The notes under the pieces: generated by a model
Told to the model about the DNA's origin: nothing
The model's database searches: none
Seen by the model: the letters and a program-made list of their open reading frames with translations, nothing else
Assembly: GCA_023419315.1 (NCBI GenBank)
Contig: JAEZYE010000044.1
Coordinates: 1 to 64,000, forward strand
DNA length: 64,000 nt
DNA from: Pseudomonadota bacterium
GTDB taxonomy: Bacteria; Pseudomonadota; Gammaproteobacteria; Xanthomonadales; Xanthomonadaceae
Reading direction: 5' to 3'
Position numbers and translations under genes: made by a program
In this document: one piece after another, positions 51,784 to 60,258 of the stretch
Layout of the letters: every line of letters begins with the position of its first letter
Numbering within the stretch: the first letter of the stretch is position 1

Positions 51784-53145
51784 CTAGCCTTCCCTCGCCT
51801 GCCGCCGCTGTTCGCGCAGTCGATCGAGTTTTTCCTTGAGTTTGATTTCGAGCCCGCGGTCAACCGGCTGGTAATAGACCCGTTCGCCCATCGAATCGGG
51901 GAACGCGGTCTGGCCCAGCGCGATGCCGCCTTCGACATCGTGGTCGTACTGGTAACCGGTGCCGTAACCGAGTTGCTTCATCAATCGGGTCGGTGCGTTG
52001 CGCAGATGCATCGGCACTTCCTCCGTGCCGGACTCGCGCACATCCTGCCGGGCCTGGCCGAATGCCTTGTAGGCGGCGTTGGACTTGGCCGTGCTGGCGA
52101 GATAGATCGCCACCTGCGCCAGCGCCAGATCGCCTTCCGGGCTTCCCAGTCGTTCGTACGTATCCCATGCATCCAGCGCCATCTGCCACGCCCGCGGATC
52201 GGCCAGACCGATATCCTCGATCGCCATTCGCGTCAGCCGACGCGCCAGGTAAACCGGATCGCAACCGCCGTCGAGCATGCGCGTGAACCAGTACAGCGCG
52301 CCATCGGGATTGGAACTGCGCACCGACTTGTGCAGCGCCGAGATCTGGTCATAGAACTGCTCGCCGCCCTTGTCGAAACGGCGCGTGCGGTCCGCCAGCA
52401 CCTGCGCGAGCGTGGCCGGCGTGATGACGTTGTCTTCGTCCTGCGCGAGTTCCGCGGCGATTTCCAGCAAGGTAAGCGCACGCCGCACATCGCCATCGGC
52501 CGCACCCGCGATCTCGCGGAGCGCTTCATCGCTGGCCTGCAATTCCTGGCCGCCGAGGCCACGATCCTCGTCTTCGATCGCGCGCCGGAGCGCGTGCACG
52601 ATGTCATCGGCGGAGACCGCCTCCATCACGTGCACGCGACAGCGCGACAGCAGCGCGGAATTGAGTTCGAACGAAGGGTTCTCGGTGGTGGCGCCGACAA
52701 AGATGATGGTGCCGCGTTCGATGTGCGGCAGGAAAGCATCCTGCTGCCCCTTGTTGAAGCGGTGCACTTCGTCCACGAACAGCACCGTGCGACGTCCGTC
52801 GGCGAAACGTTCCGCCGCTTCGGCCAGCACCGCGCGCACGTCGGCCAGGCCGGACAGCACGGCGGAAATCGCCTGGAATTCCGCTTGTGCGTATTGCGCC
52901 AGCAACAGCGCCAGCGTCGTCTTGCCGCAGCCCGGTGGCCCCCACAGGATCATCGAATGCACGCGACCGGATTCCACCGCGCGGCGCAACGCGCTGCCCG
53001 GCGCCAGCAGCCGCCGCTGGCCCACCATCTCGTCGAGCGTGCGGGGCCGCACGCGTTCGGCGAGCGGCCGGAGTGCCGAGCGATCCACGCTCAGCAGATC
53101 ATGTTCGTCCCGGAAAGGATTGCGGGATTTCTTCGCCTTGGACAT
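51784..53145 (-). CDS. rarA: Replication-associated recombination protein A (RarA/MgsA)
   Basis: This 453-residue AAA+ ATPase has Walker A (WGPPGCGKTTLALLLA), Walker B (VLFVDEVHRF) and sensor 1 (IIFVGATTENPSFELNSALLSRC), with the C-terminal tetramerisation domain (DPVYLARRLTRMAIEDIGLADP). It acts at stalled replication forks with SSB. Length and position beside lolA and ftsK match xanthomonads and E. coli. It appears intact. Confidence 0.95.
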   Translation of the reverse strand: MSKAKKSRNPFRDEHDLLSVDRSALRPLAERVRPRTLDEMVGQRRLLAPGSALRRAVESGRVHSMILWGPPGCGKTTLALLLAQYAQAEFQAISAVLSGLADVRAVLAEAAERFADGRRTVLFVDEVHRFNKGQQDAFLPHIERGTIIFVGATTENPSFELNSALLSRCRVHVMEAVSADDIVHALRRAIEDEDRGLGGQELQASDEALREIAGAADGDVRRALTLLEIAAELAQDEDNVITPATLAQVLADRTRRFDKGGEQFYDQISALHKSVRSSNPDGALYWFTRMLDGGCDPVYLARRLTRMAIEDIGLADPRAWQMALDAWDTYERLGSPEGDLALAQVAIYLASTAKSNAAYKAFGQARQDVRESGTEEVPMHLRNAPTRLMKQLGYGTGYQYDHDVEGGIALGQTAFPDSMGERVYYQPVDRGLEIKLKEKLDRLREQRRQAREG

Positions 53146-53191
53146 GCACGCATTCTAAGGGCGCTGCGACCGCACAGACGGTCGCGGCCCG

Positions 53192-53821
53192 TCAGGATTC
53201 GCCCACCACGTCGACGCCGGCCGCCGGCGTGTACTTGAACGTGCCGCTGGCGAAGCCCGGGTTGCGCTTCCATTGGGAGAACCGCAGCGTGGTGCGCTGG
53301 CCGACGGCGTCGACGACTTCCATCTGCACCAGTCCGTTGGCGTCGAAACCCAATCGCGCGGACTGGAAGCTGGCATCGCCTTCGCGCTTGGGCGTGAGCG
53401 TCAGCCATTCCAGGCCATTCTGCTTGCCGCCTTCCTTGACGTTGAATTGCTGGTCGAGCTTGCCCGGATCAATCAGCGCGGAAAGCGGACTGTTCTGTTC
53501 TTCGATGCCCTGCTCGCGCACGGTGACCTGCTGCAGATCGGGATCGTAGACCCACACCTTCTTGCCATCGGCGACGATCAACTGCTCGTACGGCTTCTGG
53601 TATTCCCAGCGGAACAGGCGGGGCGCGGACAACGCGACGCGGCCATTGGAGGTTTCCTTCAACTTGCCGCCGCCATCGTGCACCTGCTGCACGAATTGGC
53701 CGTCGAGCCCTTTCAGCCCGGCGGTGAAGGCTTTCAACTCATCGCGTGCGCCGGCGAACGCATTGCCCGCGAACGCGGCAACGGCGGCGAAAAGAACGGT
53801 ACGGGTGGCAATACGGAGCAT
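53192..53821 (-). CDS. lolA: Outer-membrane lipoprotein carrier protein LolA
   Basis: This 209-residue periplasmic chaperone has a signal peptide (VLFAAVAAFAGNAFA) and the LolA fold: GLDGQFVQQVHDGGGKLKETSNGRVALSAPRLFRWEY, QLIVADGKKVWVYDPDLQQVTV. It carries lipoproteins from LolCDE to LolB. ATG 53821 gives a clean signal peptide; another ATG four codons upstream is possible. It lies between ftsK and rarA, the conserved order. Confidence 0.93.
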   Translation of the reverse strand: MLRIATRTVLFAAVAAFAGNAFAGARDELKAFTAGLKGLDGQFVQQVHDGGGKLKETSNGRVALSAPRLFRWEYQKPYEQLIVADGKKVWVYDPDLQQVTVREQGIEEQNSPLSALIDPGKLDQQFNVKEGGKQNGLEWLTLTPKREGDASFQSARLGFDANGLVQMEVVDAVGQRTTLRFSQWKRNPGFASGTFKYTPAAGVDVVGES

Positions 53822-53943
53822 CGGGACATCCATCAAGACGGAAGACGGGGAAAGTGTGGCGACCTGAATCTGAACAGGATGCGTGAATCGGGCTGCCGAA
53901 GCGATGTGCCCTGAATCGGGATTCAGGCGCCGCGTCCGCCAGC

Positions 53944-56316
53944 TCAACGCGGCGGCGGCGGCGCCAGGACCTGCCGGTCGCCGTTGTGTTCCGGTGGCGT
54001 CACCACGCCGGCCGCTTCCATCGCTTCGATCAACCGCGCGGCGCGGTTGTAGCCAATCTTCAGGCGGCGCTGCACCCCCGAAATCGAAGCGCGACGGCTC
54101 TCGGTGACGATGCGCACGGCCTCGTCGTACAACGGGTCGCTCTCGTCGCCACCGGCGCTGCTCGATTCCGGCAAGCCGGTCGGCCCGACCACCACGCCGT
54201 CGCCCATCGTCTGCACTTCTTCCAGCACGCCTTCGATGTAGTCGGCGGTGCCGCTGGCCTTGAGGTGTTCGACCACGCGGTGGACTTCTTCGTCACTGAC
54301 GAAGGCACCGTGGATGCGCTCGGGCATCGCGGTTCCGGGCGGCAGGTAGAGCATGTCGCCGTGGCCCAGCAACGTTTCCGCCCCGGACTGGTCGAGGATG
54401 GTGCGCGAGTCGATCTTGCTCGACACCTGGAACGCGATGCGGGTCGGGATGTTGGCCTTGATCAAGCCGGTAATGACATCCACAGAAGGCCGCTGCGTGG
54501 CGAGGATCAGGTGGATGCCGGCGGCACGTGCCTTCTGCGCCAGGCGCGCGATCAGCTCTTCGACCTTCTTGCCGACGATCATCATCATGTCGGCGAATTC
54601 GTCGATGAAGATGACGATGAACGGCAGTGGCTCCAGCGGGCGTGGCGCTTCGGCCAGATCCGGATTCGGCTTGAACAGCGGATCCATCAGCGGCTGTCCG
54701 GCGTCCTGCGCGTCCTTCACCTTCTTGTTGAAGCCCGCGAGGTTGCGCACGCCGACCGCGCTCATCAGCTTGTAGCGGCGCTCCATCTCCGCCACGCACC
54801 AGCGCAGGCCGTTGGCGGCCTCCTTCATGTCCGTCACGACCGGCGCGAGCAGGTGCGGAATGCCTTGGTAGACGCTGAGCTCCAGCATCTTCGGATCGAT
54901 CATCAGCATCCGCAGTTCTTTCGGCGACGCCTTGTACAGCAGGCTCAGCACCATCGCGTTGACCGCCACCGACTTGCCCGAACCGGTGGTGCCGGCCACC
55001 AGCAAATGCGGCATGCGCGCCAGATCCGCCACCGTCGGTCGACCCGCGATGTCCTTGCCGAGCGCCAGCGTCAGCGAACTGGCCGACTTGTCGTATTCCT
55101 TCGAACGCAGCAGTTCGCTGAGGAAGATCATTTCGCGGCTGGTGTTGGGGATCTCCAGGCCGATGACCGACTTGCCCGGGATGACGTCCACGACACGCAC
55201 CGACTTGACGCTCAGGCCGCGCGCGATGTCCTTGTCCAGCGAACTGATCTGGCTGACCTTGACGCCCGGCGCGGGCTCCATTTCGAAGCGCGTGATGACC
55301 GGGCCCGGATAAGCGCCGACCACCTGCGCGTCGATGCGGAAGTCCTTGAGCTTGAATTCGATCTGCCGTGACAGGGTTTCCAGCGTTTCTTCCGAATAAC
55401 CCTTCGCCTGCGGCTTGGGATCATCCAGCAGCGAAAGCGGCGGCAGACCGGAATCGTCTCCGCCAGTGCCGTGGAACAAGGGGATTTGCTGTTCGCGCTT
55501 GGCGCGCTCGCTCTTCTCGATGACCGGCGCCGGGGGCGGTTCGATCTTCACCGGCTCGCGCTTGGCGCGCTGCACGGCATCGACGCGGCGGACTTCCTCG
55601 CGCTCTTCGCGCATCGCGCGCGTCTGCTGCCACTCGGCGGCCTGCTGGCTTCCCTTGCGAAACATGCCCGGCAACGCAAGCACCCATTTGCCGATGCGCT
55701 CCATCACGGCGAACCACGACAGCCCGGTCGCCAGCGTCACCGATACCAGGAACAGGGCCAGCAGGAACAGGTTGCCGCCCAGGCTGCCGAAACCGCCCAG
55801 CAGCGATTTGCCGACCAGCGTGCCGAGAATGCCGCCCGGCCCCGCCGAGAAATGCTCGGCGGACACGCCGCGCAGGAACAGCAGGCCGGTCGAGGAAATC
55901 AGGAAGCCGACCATGCCGATCAGTCGCAGCGCCGGACCGAGATCCGCATCGCCATCGCCGTCGGTGTCCATGCCGAACAGCGCAATCCACGCCACCGCTC
56001 CAAGGATCAGCGGAAGCAGGTAAGCCACGTAGCCGCACAGATACAGCAGCATGTCGGACAACCACGCGCCGACGCGGCCGCCCCAGTTGTGAATCGGTGC
56101 AGTCAGACTTCCCGCCTGCGACCAGCTCGGATCGTCGGGCGAAAAGGAGAACAGGCTGGCGAACAGATACAGCAGCAGCGGTGCAATCGCGATCAGCGCG
56201 AGATCGCGCCAGAGTCGTTGACGACGGGGATTGGCCGCTGCCTGCTTCCGCGCCGTCGCGCCGCCGGTCTTTGCCTTCGCGGTTGCACCCGCATTCTCGG
56301 GAAGCTCTTTTGCCAC
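53944..56316 (-). CDS. ftsK: DNA translocase FtsK
   Basis: This 790-residue protein has an N-terminal domain with four to five membrane helices, a short basic/charged linker (about 210-280), and the motor domain with Walker A (GTTGSGKSVAVNAM) and FIDEFADMMMIVGKKVEELI. A C-terminal gamma winged-helix domain (EAVRIVTESRRASISGVQRRLKIGYNRAARLIE) reads KOPS. It clears DNA at the septum and activates XerCD at dif. It is notable here because a dif-like site lies in the same window, about 34 kb away. Confidence 0.95.
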   Translation of the reverse strand: MAKELPENAGATAKAKTGGATARKQAAANPRRQRLWRDLALIAIAPLLLYLFASLFSFSPDDPSWSQAGSLTAPIHNWGGRVGAWLSDMLLYLCGYVAYLLPLILGAVAWIALFGMDTDGDGDADLGPALRLIGMVGFLISSTGLLFLRGVSAEHFSAGPGGILGTLVGKSLLGGFGSLGGNLFLLALFLVSVTLATGLSWFAVMERIGKWVLALPGMFRKGSQQAAEWQQTRAMREEREEVRRVDAVQRAKREPVKIEPPPAPVIEKSERAKREQQIPLFHGTGGDDSGLPPLSLLDDPKPQAKGYSEETLETLSRQIEFKLKDFRIDAQVVGAYPGPVITRFEMEPAPGVKVSQISSLDKDIARGLSVKSVRVVDVIPGKSVIGLEIPNTSREMIFLSELLRSKEYDKSASSLTLALGKDIAGRPTVADLARMPHLLVAGTTGSGKSVAVNAMVLSLLYKASPKELRMLMIDPKMLELSVYQGIPHLLAPVVTDMKEAANGLRWCVAEMERRYKLMSAVGVRNLAGFNKKVKDAQDAGQPLMDPLFKPNPDLAEAPRPLEPLPFIVIFIDEFADMMMIVGKKVEELIARLAQKARAAGIHLILATQRPSVDVITGLIKANIPTRIAFQVSSKIDSRTILDQSGAETLLGHGDMLYLPPGTAMPERIHGAFVSDEEVHRVVEHLKASGTADYIEGVLEEVQTMGDGVVVGPTGLPESSSAGGDESDPLYDEAVRIVTESRRASISGVQRRLKIGYNRAARLIEAMEAAGVVTPPEHNGDRQVLAPPPPR

Positions 56317-56606
56317 TTGGGACTGGACCTTAGGAAAATTCCGTTATTGGTTGATAGTAAACGAATGCCGGACTCATTTCAGCTCGCGCATTGGTGGCCG
56401 CGCCGGAAGGGCCGGCATCGGAGCGCTCGCAGAAAAAAAGGCGCTCCATCGCGCCTGGCTGTGGGGGTTGCACCGTGGTGACGCATCAACGAATTCCATC
56501 CGCGCGCCTTGATCGATCCAGACCGCACCCGCACTCTATGACGCCTGCGACGACGCGATCCACGTGGGCGAATCGCAGGTCAAATCCATCATTTTCGTGA
56601 GTATAC

Positions 56607-57560
56607 ATGAGCACTTCGAAGCACTGCCGCTTGTTGATTCTCGGCTCCGGCCCGGCCGGTTGGACTGCAGCCGTCTACGCTGCCCGCGCCAACCTGAAGC
56701 CGGTGGTGATCACCGGCCTGCAGCAAGGCGGCCAGTTGATGACCACCACCGAAGTCGACAACTGGCCCGGTGATGCGCATGGCCTGATGGGGCCGGATCT
56801 GATGACGCGCATGCAGGCCCACGCGGAGCGTTTCGACACCGAAGTGATCTTCGACCATATCCATACGGCCGACCTGTCGACGCGGCCGTTCAAGCTGATC
56901 GGCGACAACGGCGAGTACACGGCCGACGCCTTGATCATCGCGACCGGCGCCACCGCCAAGTATCTGGGCCTGCCGTCCGAAGAAGCGTTCAAGGGCCGCG
57001 GCGTGTCTGCCTGCGCCACCTGCGATGGCTTCTTCTATCGCGACCAGGACGTGGCCGTCGTCGGCGGCGGCAACACTGCGGTGGAAGAAGCGCTCTATCT
57101 GGCGAACATCGCGCGCAAGGTCTACCTCGTCCATCGCCGCGACACGCTGCGGGCCGAGAAAATCATGCAGGACAAGCTGTTCGCGAAGATCCAGGCGGGC
57201 AAGATCGAGCCGGTGTGGCATCACACCGTGGATGAAGTGCTGGGCGACGACACCGGCGTGACCGGGCTTCGCGTCAAGTCGGTGCAGGACGGCAGCACGC
57301 GCGATCTGCCGGTCCACGGCTTTTTCGTCGCCATCGGCCACACGCCGAACACCAGCCTGTTCGAAGGCCAGTTGGGCATGAACAACGGCTACCTGACCAT
57401 CCGCTCCGGGCTGGAGGGCGGCGCCACCGCCACCACGGTGCCGGGCGTGTTCGCGGCGGGTGATGTCGCCGATCAGCATTACCGCCAGGCGATCACCTCG
57501 GCCGGTTTCGGCTGCATGGCCGCGCTGGACGCCGAACGCTACCTCGACAAGGACGCATGA
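56607..57560 (+). CDS. trxB: Thioredoxin-disulfide reductase
   Basis: This 317-residue flavoenzyme has an FAD loop (LLILGSGPAGWTAAVYAARANL), the redox pair C136-AT-C139 in SACATCDGFF, an NADPH loop (VAVVGGGNTAVEEALYL) and the C-terminal GVFAAGDVADQHYRQ. It reduces thioredoxin with NADPH in the cytosol. The 290-bp gap to ftsK holds the divergent promoters. The stop overlaps the next gene by four bases. Confidence 0.95.
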   Translation: MSTSKHCRLLILGSGPAGWTAAVYAARANLKPVVITGLQQGGQLMTTTEVDNWPGDAHGLMGPDLMTRMQAHAERFDTEVIFDHIHTADLSTRPFKLIGDNGEYTADALIIATGATAKYLGLPSEEAFKGRGVSACATCDGFFYRDQDVAVVGGGNTAVEEALYLANIARKVYLVHRRDTLRAEKIMQDKLFAKIQAGKIEPVWHHTVDEVLGDDTGVTGLRVKSVQDGSTRDLPVHGFFVAIGHTPNTSLFEGQLGMNNGYLTIRSGLEGGATATTVPGVFAAGDVADQHYRQAITSAGFGCMAALDAERYLDKDA

Positions 57561-57985
57561 TGCTGCGGATCAGTGCGGATCCCGCCGAGCTGGATCTCGC
57601 GCTGATCCATGGCTTCCTCAGCCAGTCCTACTGGGCGGCGGGCATTCCGCGTGAAACCGTCGAACGCGCCCTCGCCCACTCGATTTGCTACGGCGGCTAT
57701 TTCGATGGCCGCCAGGTTGCCTTTGCCCGCGCCATCACCGATCACGCCACGTTCGCCTATCTGGCCGATGTCTTCGTCGTGGAGGAAGAACGCGGCCGCG
57801 GTCATGGCCGCGCCATCGTCGCGGCCCTGCTGGCGGATCCGCGCCTGCAGGGTCTGCGTCGCCTGCATCTGGTCACCCGCGACATGCATCCGCTGTACGC
57901 CGGTCTCGGCTTCACGCCGCTCACCGAGCCGGATCTCCACATGCAGAAGCACGACCCCGACATCTACCGCCGCGCGACCGGATGA
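57557..57985 (+). CDS. GNAT-family N-acetyltransferase
   Basis: This 142-residue protein has a GNAT fold: SICYGGYFDGRQVAFARAITD, the acetyl-CoA loop VFVVEEERGRGHGRAIVAALL, and LHLVTRDMHPLYAGLGFTPL. It transfers an acetyl group to an unknown amine. It overlaps trxB upstream and the next gene downstream by four bases, so it is part of a coupled operon. Confidence 0.88.
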   Translation: MMLRISADPAELDLALIHGFLSQSYWAAGIPRETVERALAHSICYGGYFDGRQVAFARAITDHATFAYLADVFVVEEERGRGHGRAIVAALLADPRLQGLRRLHLVTRDMHPLYAGLGFTPLTEPDLHMQKHDPDIYRRATG

Positions 57986-59127
57986 CGCTGCGCCCGCGAC
58001 TGCTGGATTCGCTTGGATCGGTCGAGGCATCCGCGTGGAACGCACTGCACGATGGACGCAATCCGTTTGTCAGCCACGCCTTCCTGCACGGCCTGGAAGA
58101 ACACGGTTGCCTGCGTGCGGACTGGGGCTGGACGCCGCGCCACCTCACGATGTGGGAGGGCTCGCAACTTGTCGCCGCCGCCCCCGGATATCTCAAGGAA
58201 AACTCGCACGGCGAATTCGTCTTCGATCACGCCTGGGCGCGGGCCTACGCGGAGCGTGGGCTGGACTACTTCCCGAAATGGCTGTTCGCCGTGCCGTACT
58301 CGCCGGTGACCGGACCTCGGCTGCTCACGCGTGACGCGTCCGCGCGGCAGGCGCTGTTGCACGCGATGACCCGACTCGCGGGTGAGGAAGCCCTGTCATC
58401 CGTACACGTCAATTTCCATGCCGCCGAGGAAGACACCGCATTCGACGACGCGTGGCTGCGGCGCACCGACGTGCAGTACCACTGGTGCAACGAGTCAGGC
58501 TGGCCGGATTTCGACGCGTTCCTCGCGGCGCTCGATCACAAGCACCGCAAGAACATCCGGCAGGAGCGCGCCAAGGTCCAGCGGGCGGGCGTTTCGTTCC
58601 GCGTGGTGCACGGCGACGAAGCTGGCGATGACGACATCCATGCGATGCACGGGTTTTATCTCACCACCTTCCTCGAGTACGGCAATTCGCCTGCGCTGAC
58701 GCTGCCATTCTTCCATCATCTGGCACGCGTGCTGGGCCGGCAGACGGTGATGTTCTTCGCGGACTACCAGGGCGAACCGATTGCCGGCGCGCTGTGCCTG
58801 CGCGGCGGTGACACGTTGTACGGCCGTTACTGGGGCGCGCAGGCCAACCTCTCCGGCCTGCATTTCGAAACCTGTTACTACCAGGGCATCGACTATTGCC
58901 TGCGCGAAGGACTGACCGTGTTCGAACCCGGCGCGCAGGGAGAACACAAGCTGGCGCGCGGTTTCCTGCCTGCGCTGGTCCGCAGCCGGCACTGGATCGC
59001 CCATCCTGCGTTTCGCGAGGCGCTGCATGAATGGTGCGCCGAGGAAGAGCGGACGATCCGCCGCTATGCGCGCAACCTGCAGGCGCATTCGCCGTTCAAG
59101 CAGCCGGCTGCGCCACCGACCGGGTGA
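57982..59127 (+). CDS. DUF482/FemAB-like GNAT protein (peptidogalycan biosynthesis family)
   Basis: This 381-residue protein belongs to the FemAB/DUF482-like group: NPFVSHAFLHGLEEHGC near the start, HVNFHAAEEDTAFDD, FLAALDHKHRKNIRQERAKVQRAG, and the closing FETCYYQGIDYCLREGLTVFEPGAQGEHKLARGFLP. Relatives are annotated as peptidogalycan biosynthesis proteins, though the reaction is not proven. ATG 57982 overlaps the GNAT stop. It is conserved next to aat in xanthomonads. Confidence 0.85.
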   Translation: MTLRPRLLDSLGSVEASAWNALHDGRNPFVSHAFLHGLEEHGCLRADWGWTPRHLTMWEGSQLVAAAPGYLKENSHGEFVFDHAWARAYAERGLDYFPKWLFAVPYSPVTGPRLLTRDASARQALLHAMTRLAGEEALSSVHVNFHAAEEDTAFDDAWLRRTDVQYHWCNESGWPDFDAFLAALDHKHRKNIRQERAKVQRAGVSFRVVHGDEAGDDDIHAMHGFYLTTFLEYGNSPALTLPFFHHLARVLGRQTVMFFADYQGEPIAGALCLRGGDTLYGRYWGAQANLSGLHFETCYYQGIDYCLREGLTVFEPGAQGEHKLARGFLPALVRSRHWIAHPAFREALHEWCAEEERTIRRYARNLQAHSPFKQPAAPPTG

Positions 59128-59144
59128 GCCCGGATAATACGGCG

Positions 59145-59891
59145 ATGAGCCGACGCCCGTTCCTGCTGTCCAGCGATCCGGAAGCGCCCTTTCCGCCGGC
59201 GGCACTGGCGCTGCGCCAGCCGGACGGTCTGCTCGCCATCGGCGGTGATTTGAGTATCCCCCGGCTGCTCAATGCCTACCGTGCCGGCATCTTCCCGTGG
59301 TTCTCGGATGGGCAGCCCCCGCTGTGGTGGTCGCCCGATCCGCGCATGGTATTCCGCACGGATGGCGTTCGCCTGTCCTCCCGGTTCCGGCGACAACTGC
59401 GACAGAGCGCCTGGACGGTGACCGCGGACACGGCCTTCGCCGACGTCATTGCAGCCTGCGCGCAAACGCCGCGGGCCGGCCAGGACGGCACCTGGATCAC
59501 CGCCGAGATGCAGGCCGCATACGTCGAACTGCATCGGCGCGGACACGCGCACTCGGTGGAAGTGTTCGACGGCTCGATGCTGATCGGTGGCATCTATGGC
59601 GTCGCCATTGGCGAGATGTTCTTCGGCGAGAGCATGTTCAGCCGCGCGAGCGGCGGTTCGAAGGTCGCCATCGCCGCGCTCGCCCGTCATCTGCATGCAA
59701 GGGGCTGGCCGTTGATCGACGCGCAGGTGGAGAACGCGCACCTGGTGTCGCTCGGCGCGGAGCTCTGGCCCCGCGATGACTTCCTGCGGGAAGTGGCGAG
59801 CCTGACCGCACGAACTGCCCCGCCCGGTACATGGACCGGACGTTTTGGCCGTCAGCCGGCCGCCGCTTTGGCGCATCCGCGCACGGATTAA
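59145..59891 (+). CDS. aat: Leucyl/phenylalanyl-tRNA--protein transferase
   Basis: This 248-residue enzyme has family motifs: FPPAALALRQPDGLLAIGGDLS, LLNAYRAGIFPWFSDGQPPLWWSPDPRMV, TWITAEMQAAYVELHRRGHAHSVEV and GEMFFGESMFSRASGGSKVA. It adds Leu or Phe to Arg/Lys N-termini, making N-degrons read by ClpS and degraded by ClpAP. The clpS and clpA genes lie nearby, a functional grouping. ATG 59145 gives normal length. Confidence 0.95.
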   Translation: MSRRPFLLSSDPEAPFPPAALALRQPDGLLAIGGDLSIPRLLNAYRAGIFPWFSDGQPPLWWSPDPRMVFRTDGVRLSSRFRRQLRQSAWTVTADTAFADVIAACAQTPRAGQDGTWITAEMQAAYVELHRRGHAHSVEVFDGSMLIGGIYGVAIGEMFFGESMFSRASGGSKVAIAALARHLHARGWPLIDAQVENAHLVSLGAELWPRDDFLREVASLTARTAPPGTWTGRFGRQPAAALAHPRTD

Positions 59892-59975
59892 CGGATTTTT
59901 GCCTGAGCGGCGCAGGCGGCGTACAATGGCGGACTTTATCGCCCCGGCCACCTCGGCCACACACCACAGGTTTGC

Positions 59976-60194
59976 ATGTCGAAAGACGATTCCATCGAAT
60001 TCGAAGGCACGGTCACCGAGACCCTGCCGAACACCATGTTCCGGGTGAAGCTGGAGAACGGGCACGAAATCATTGCCCATATTTCTGGCCGCATGCGCAA
60101 GAACTACATCCGCATCCTGACCGGCGACAAGGTCAAGGTTGAAATGACGCCCTACGATCTGACGAAGGGACGCATCACTTACCGCATGAAGTAA
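59976..60194 (+). CDS. infA: Translation initiation factor IF-1
   Basis: This 72-residue S1/OB-fold protein (MSKDDSIEFEGTVTETLPNTMF, HIISGRMRKNYIRILTGDKV-type core) is of the exact usual length. It binds the ribosomal A site with IF2 and IF3. Located between aat and clpA as in E. coli and xanthomonads, it is followed by a strong terminator. Confidence 0.96.
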   Translation: MSKDDSIEFEGTVTETLPNTMFRVKLENGHEIIAHISGRMRKNYIRILTGDKVKVEMTPYDLTKGRITYRMK

Positions 60195-60212
60195 TTCGCG
60201 CAAGTGATTGAA

Positions 60213-60239
60213 AAGAAAGCGGCCAATGGCCGCTTTCTT
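60213..60239. terminator. Bidirectional intrinsic terminator of infA and clpA
   Basis: AAGAAAGCGGCC and GGCCGCTTTCTT form a 12-bp perfect stem with an AAT loop, 18 bases after the infA stop. Both strands have T-rich bases following the GC stem, so it can end the two convergent transcripts infA and clpA. Confidence 0.9.
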
Positions 60240-60258
60240 CGTTTCGGGCGATGCCGGA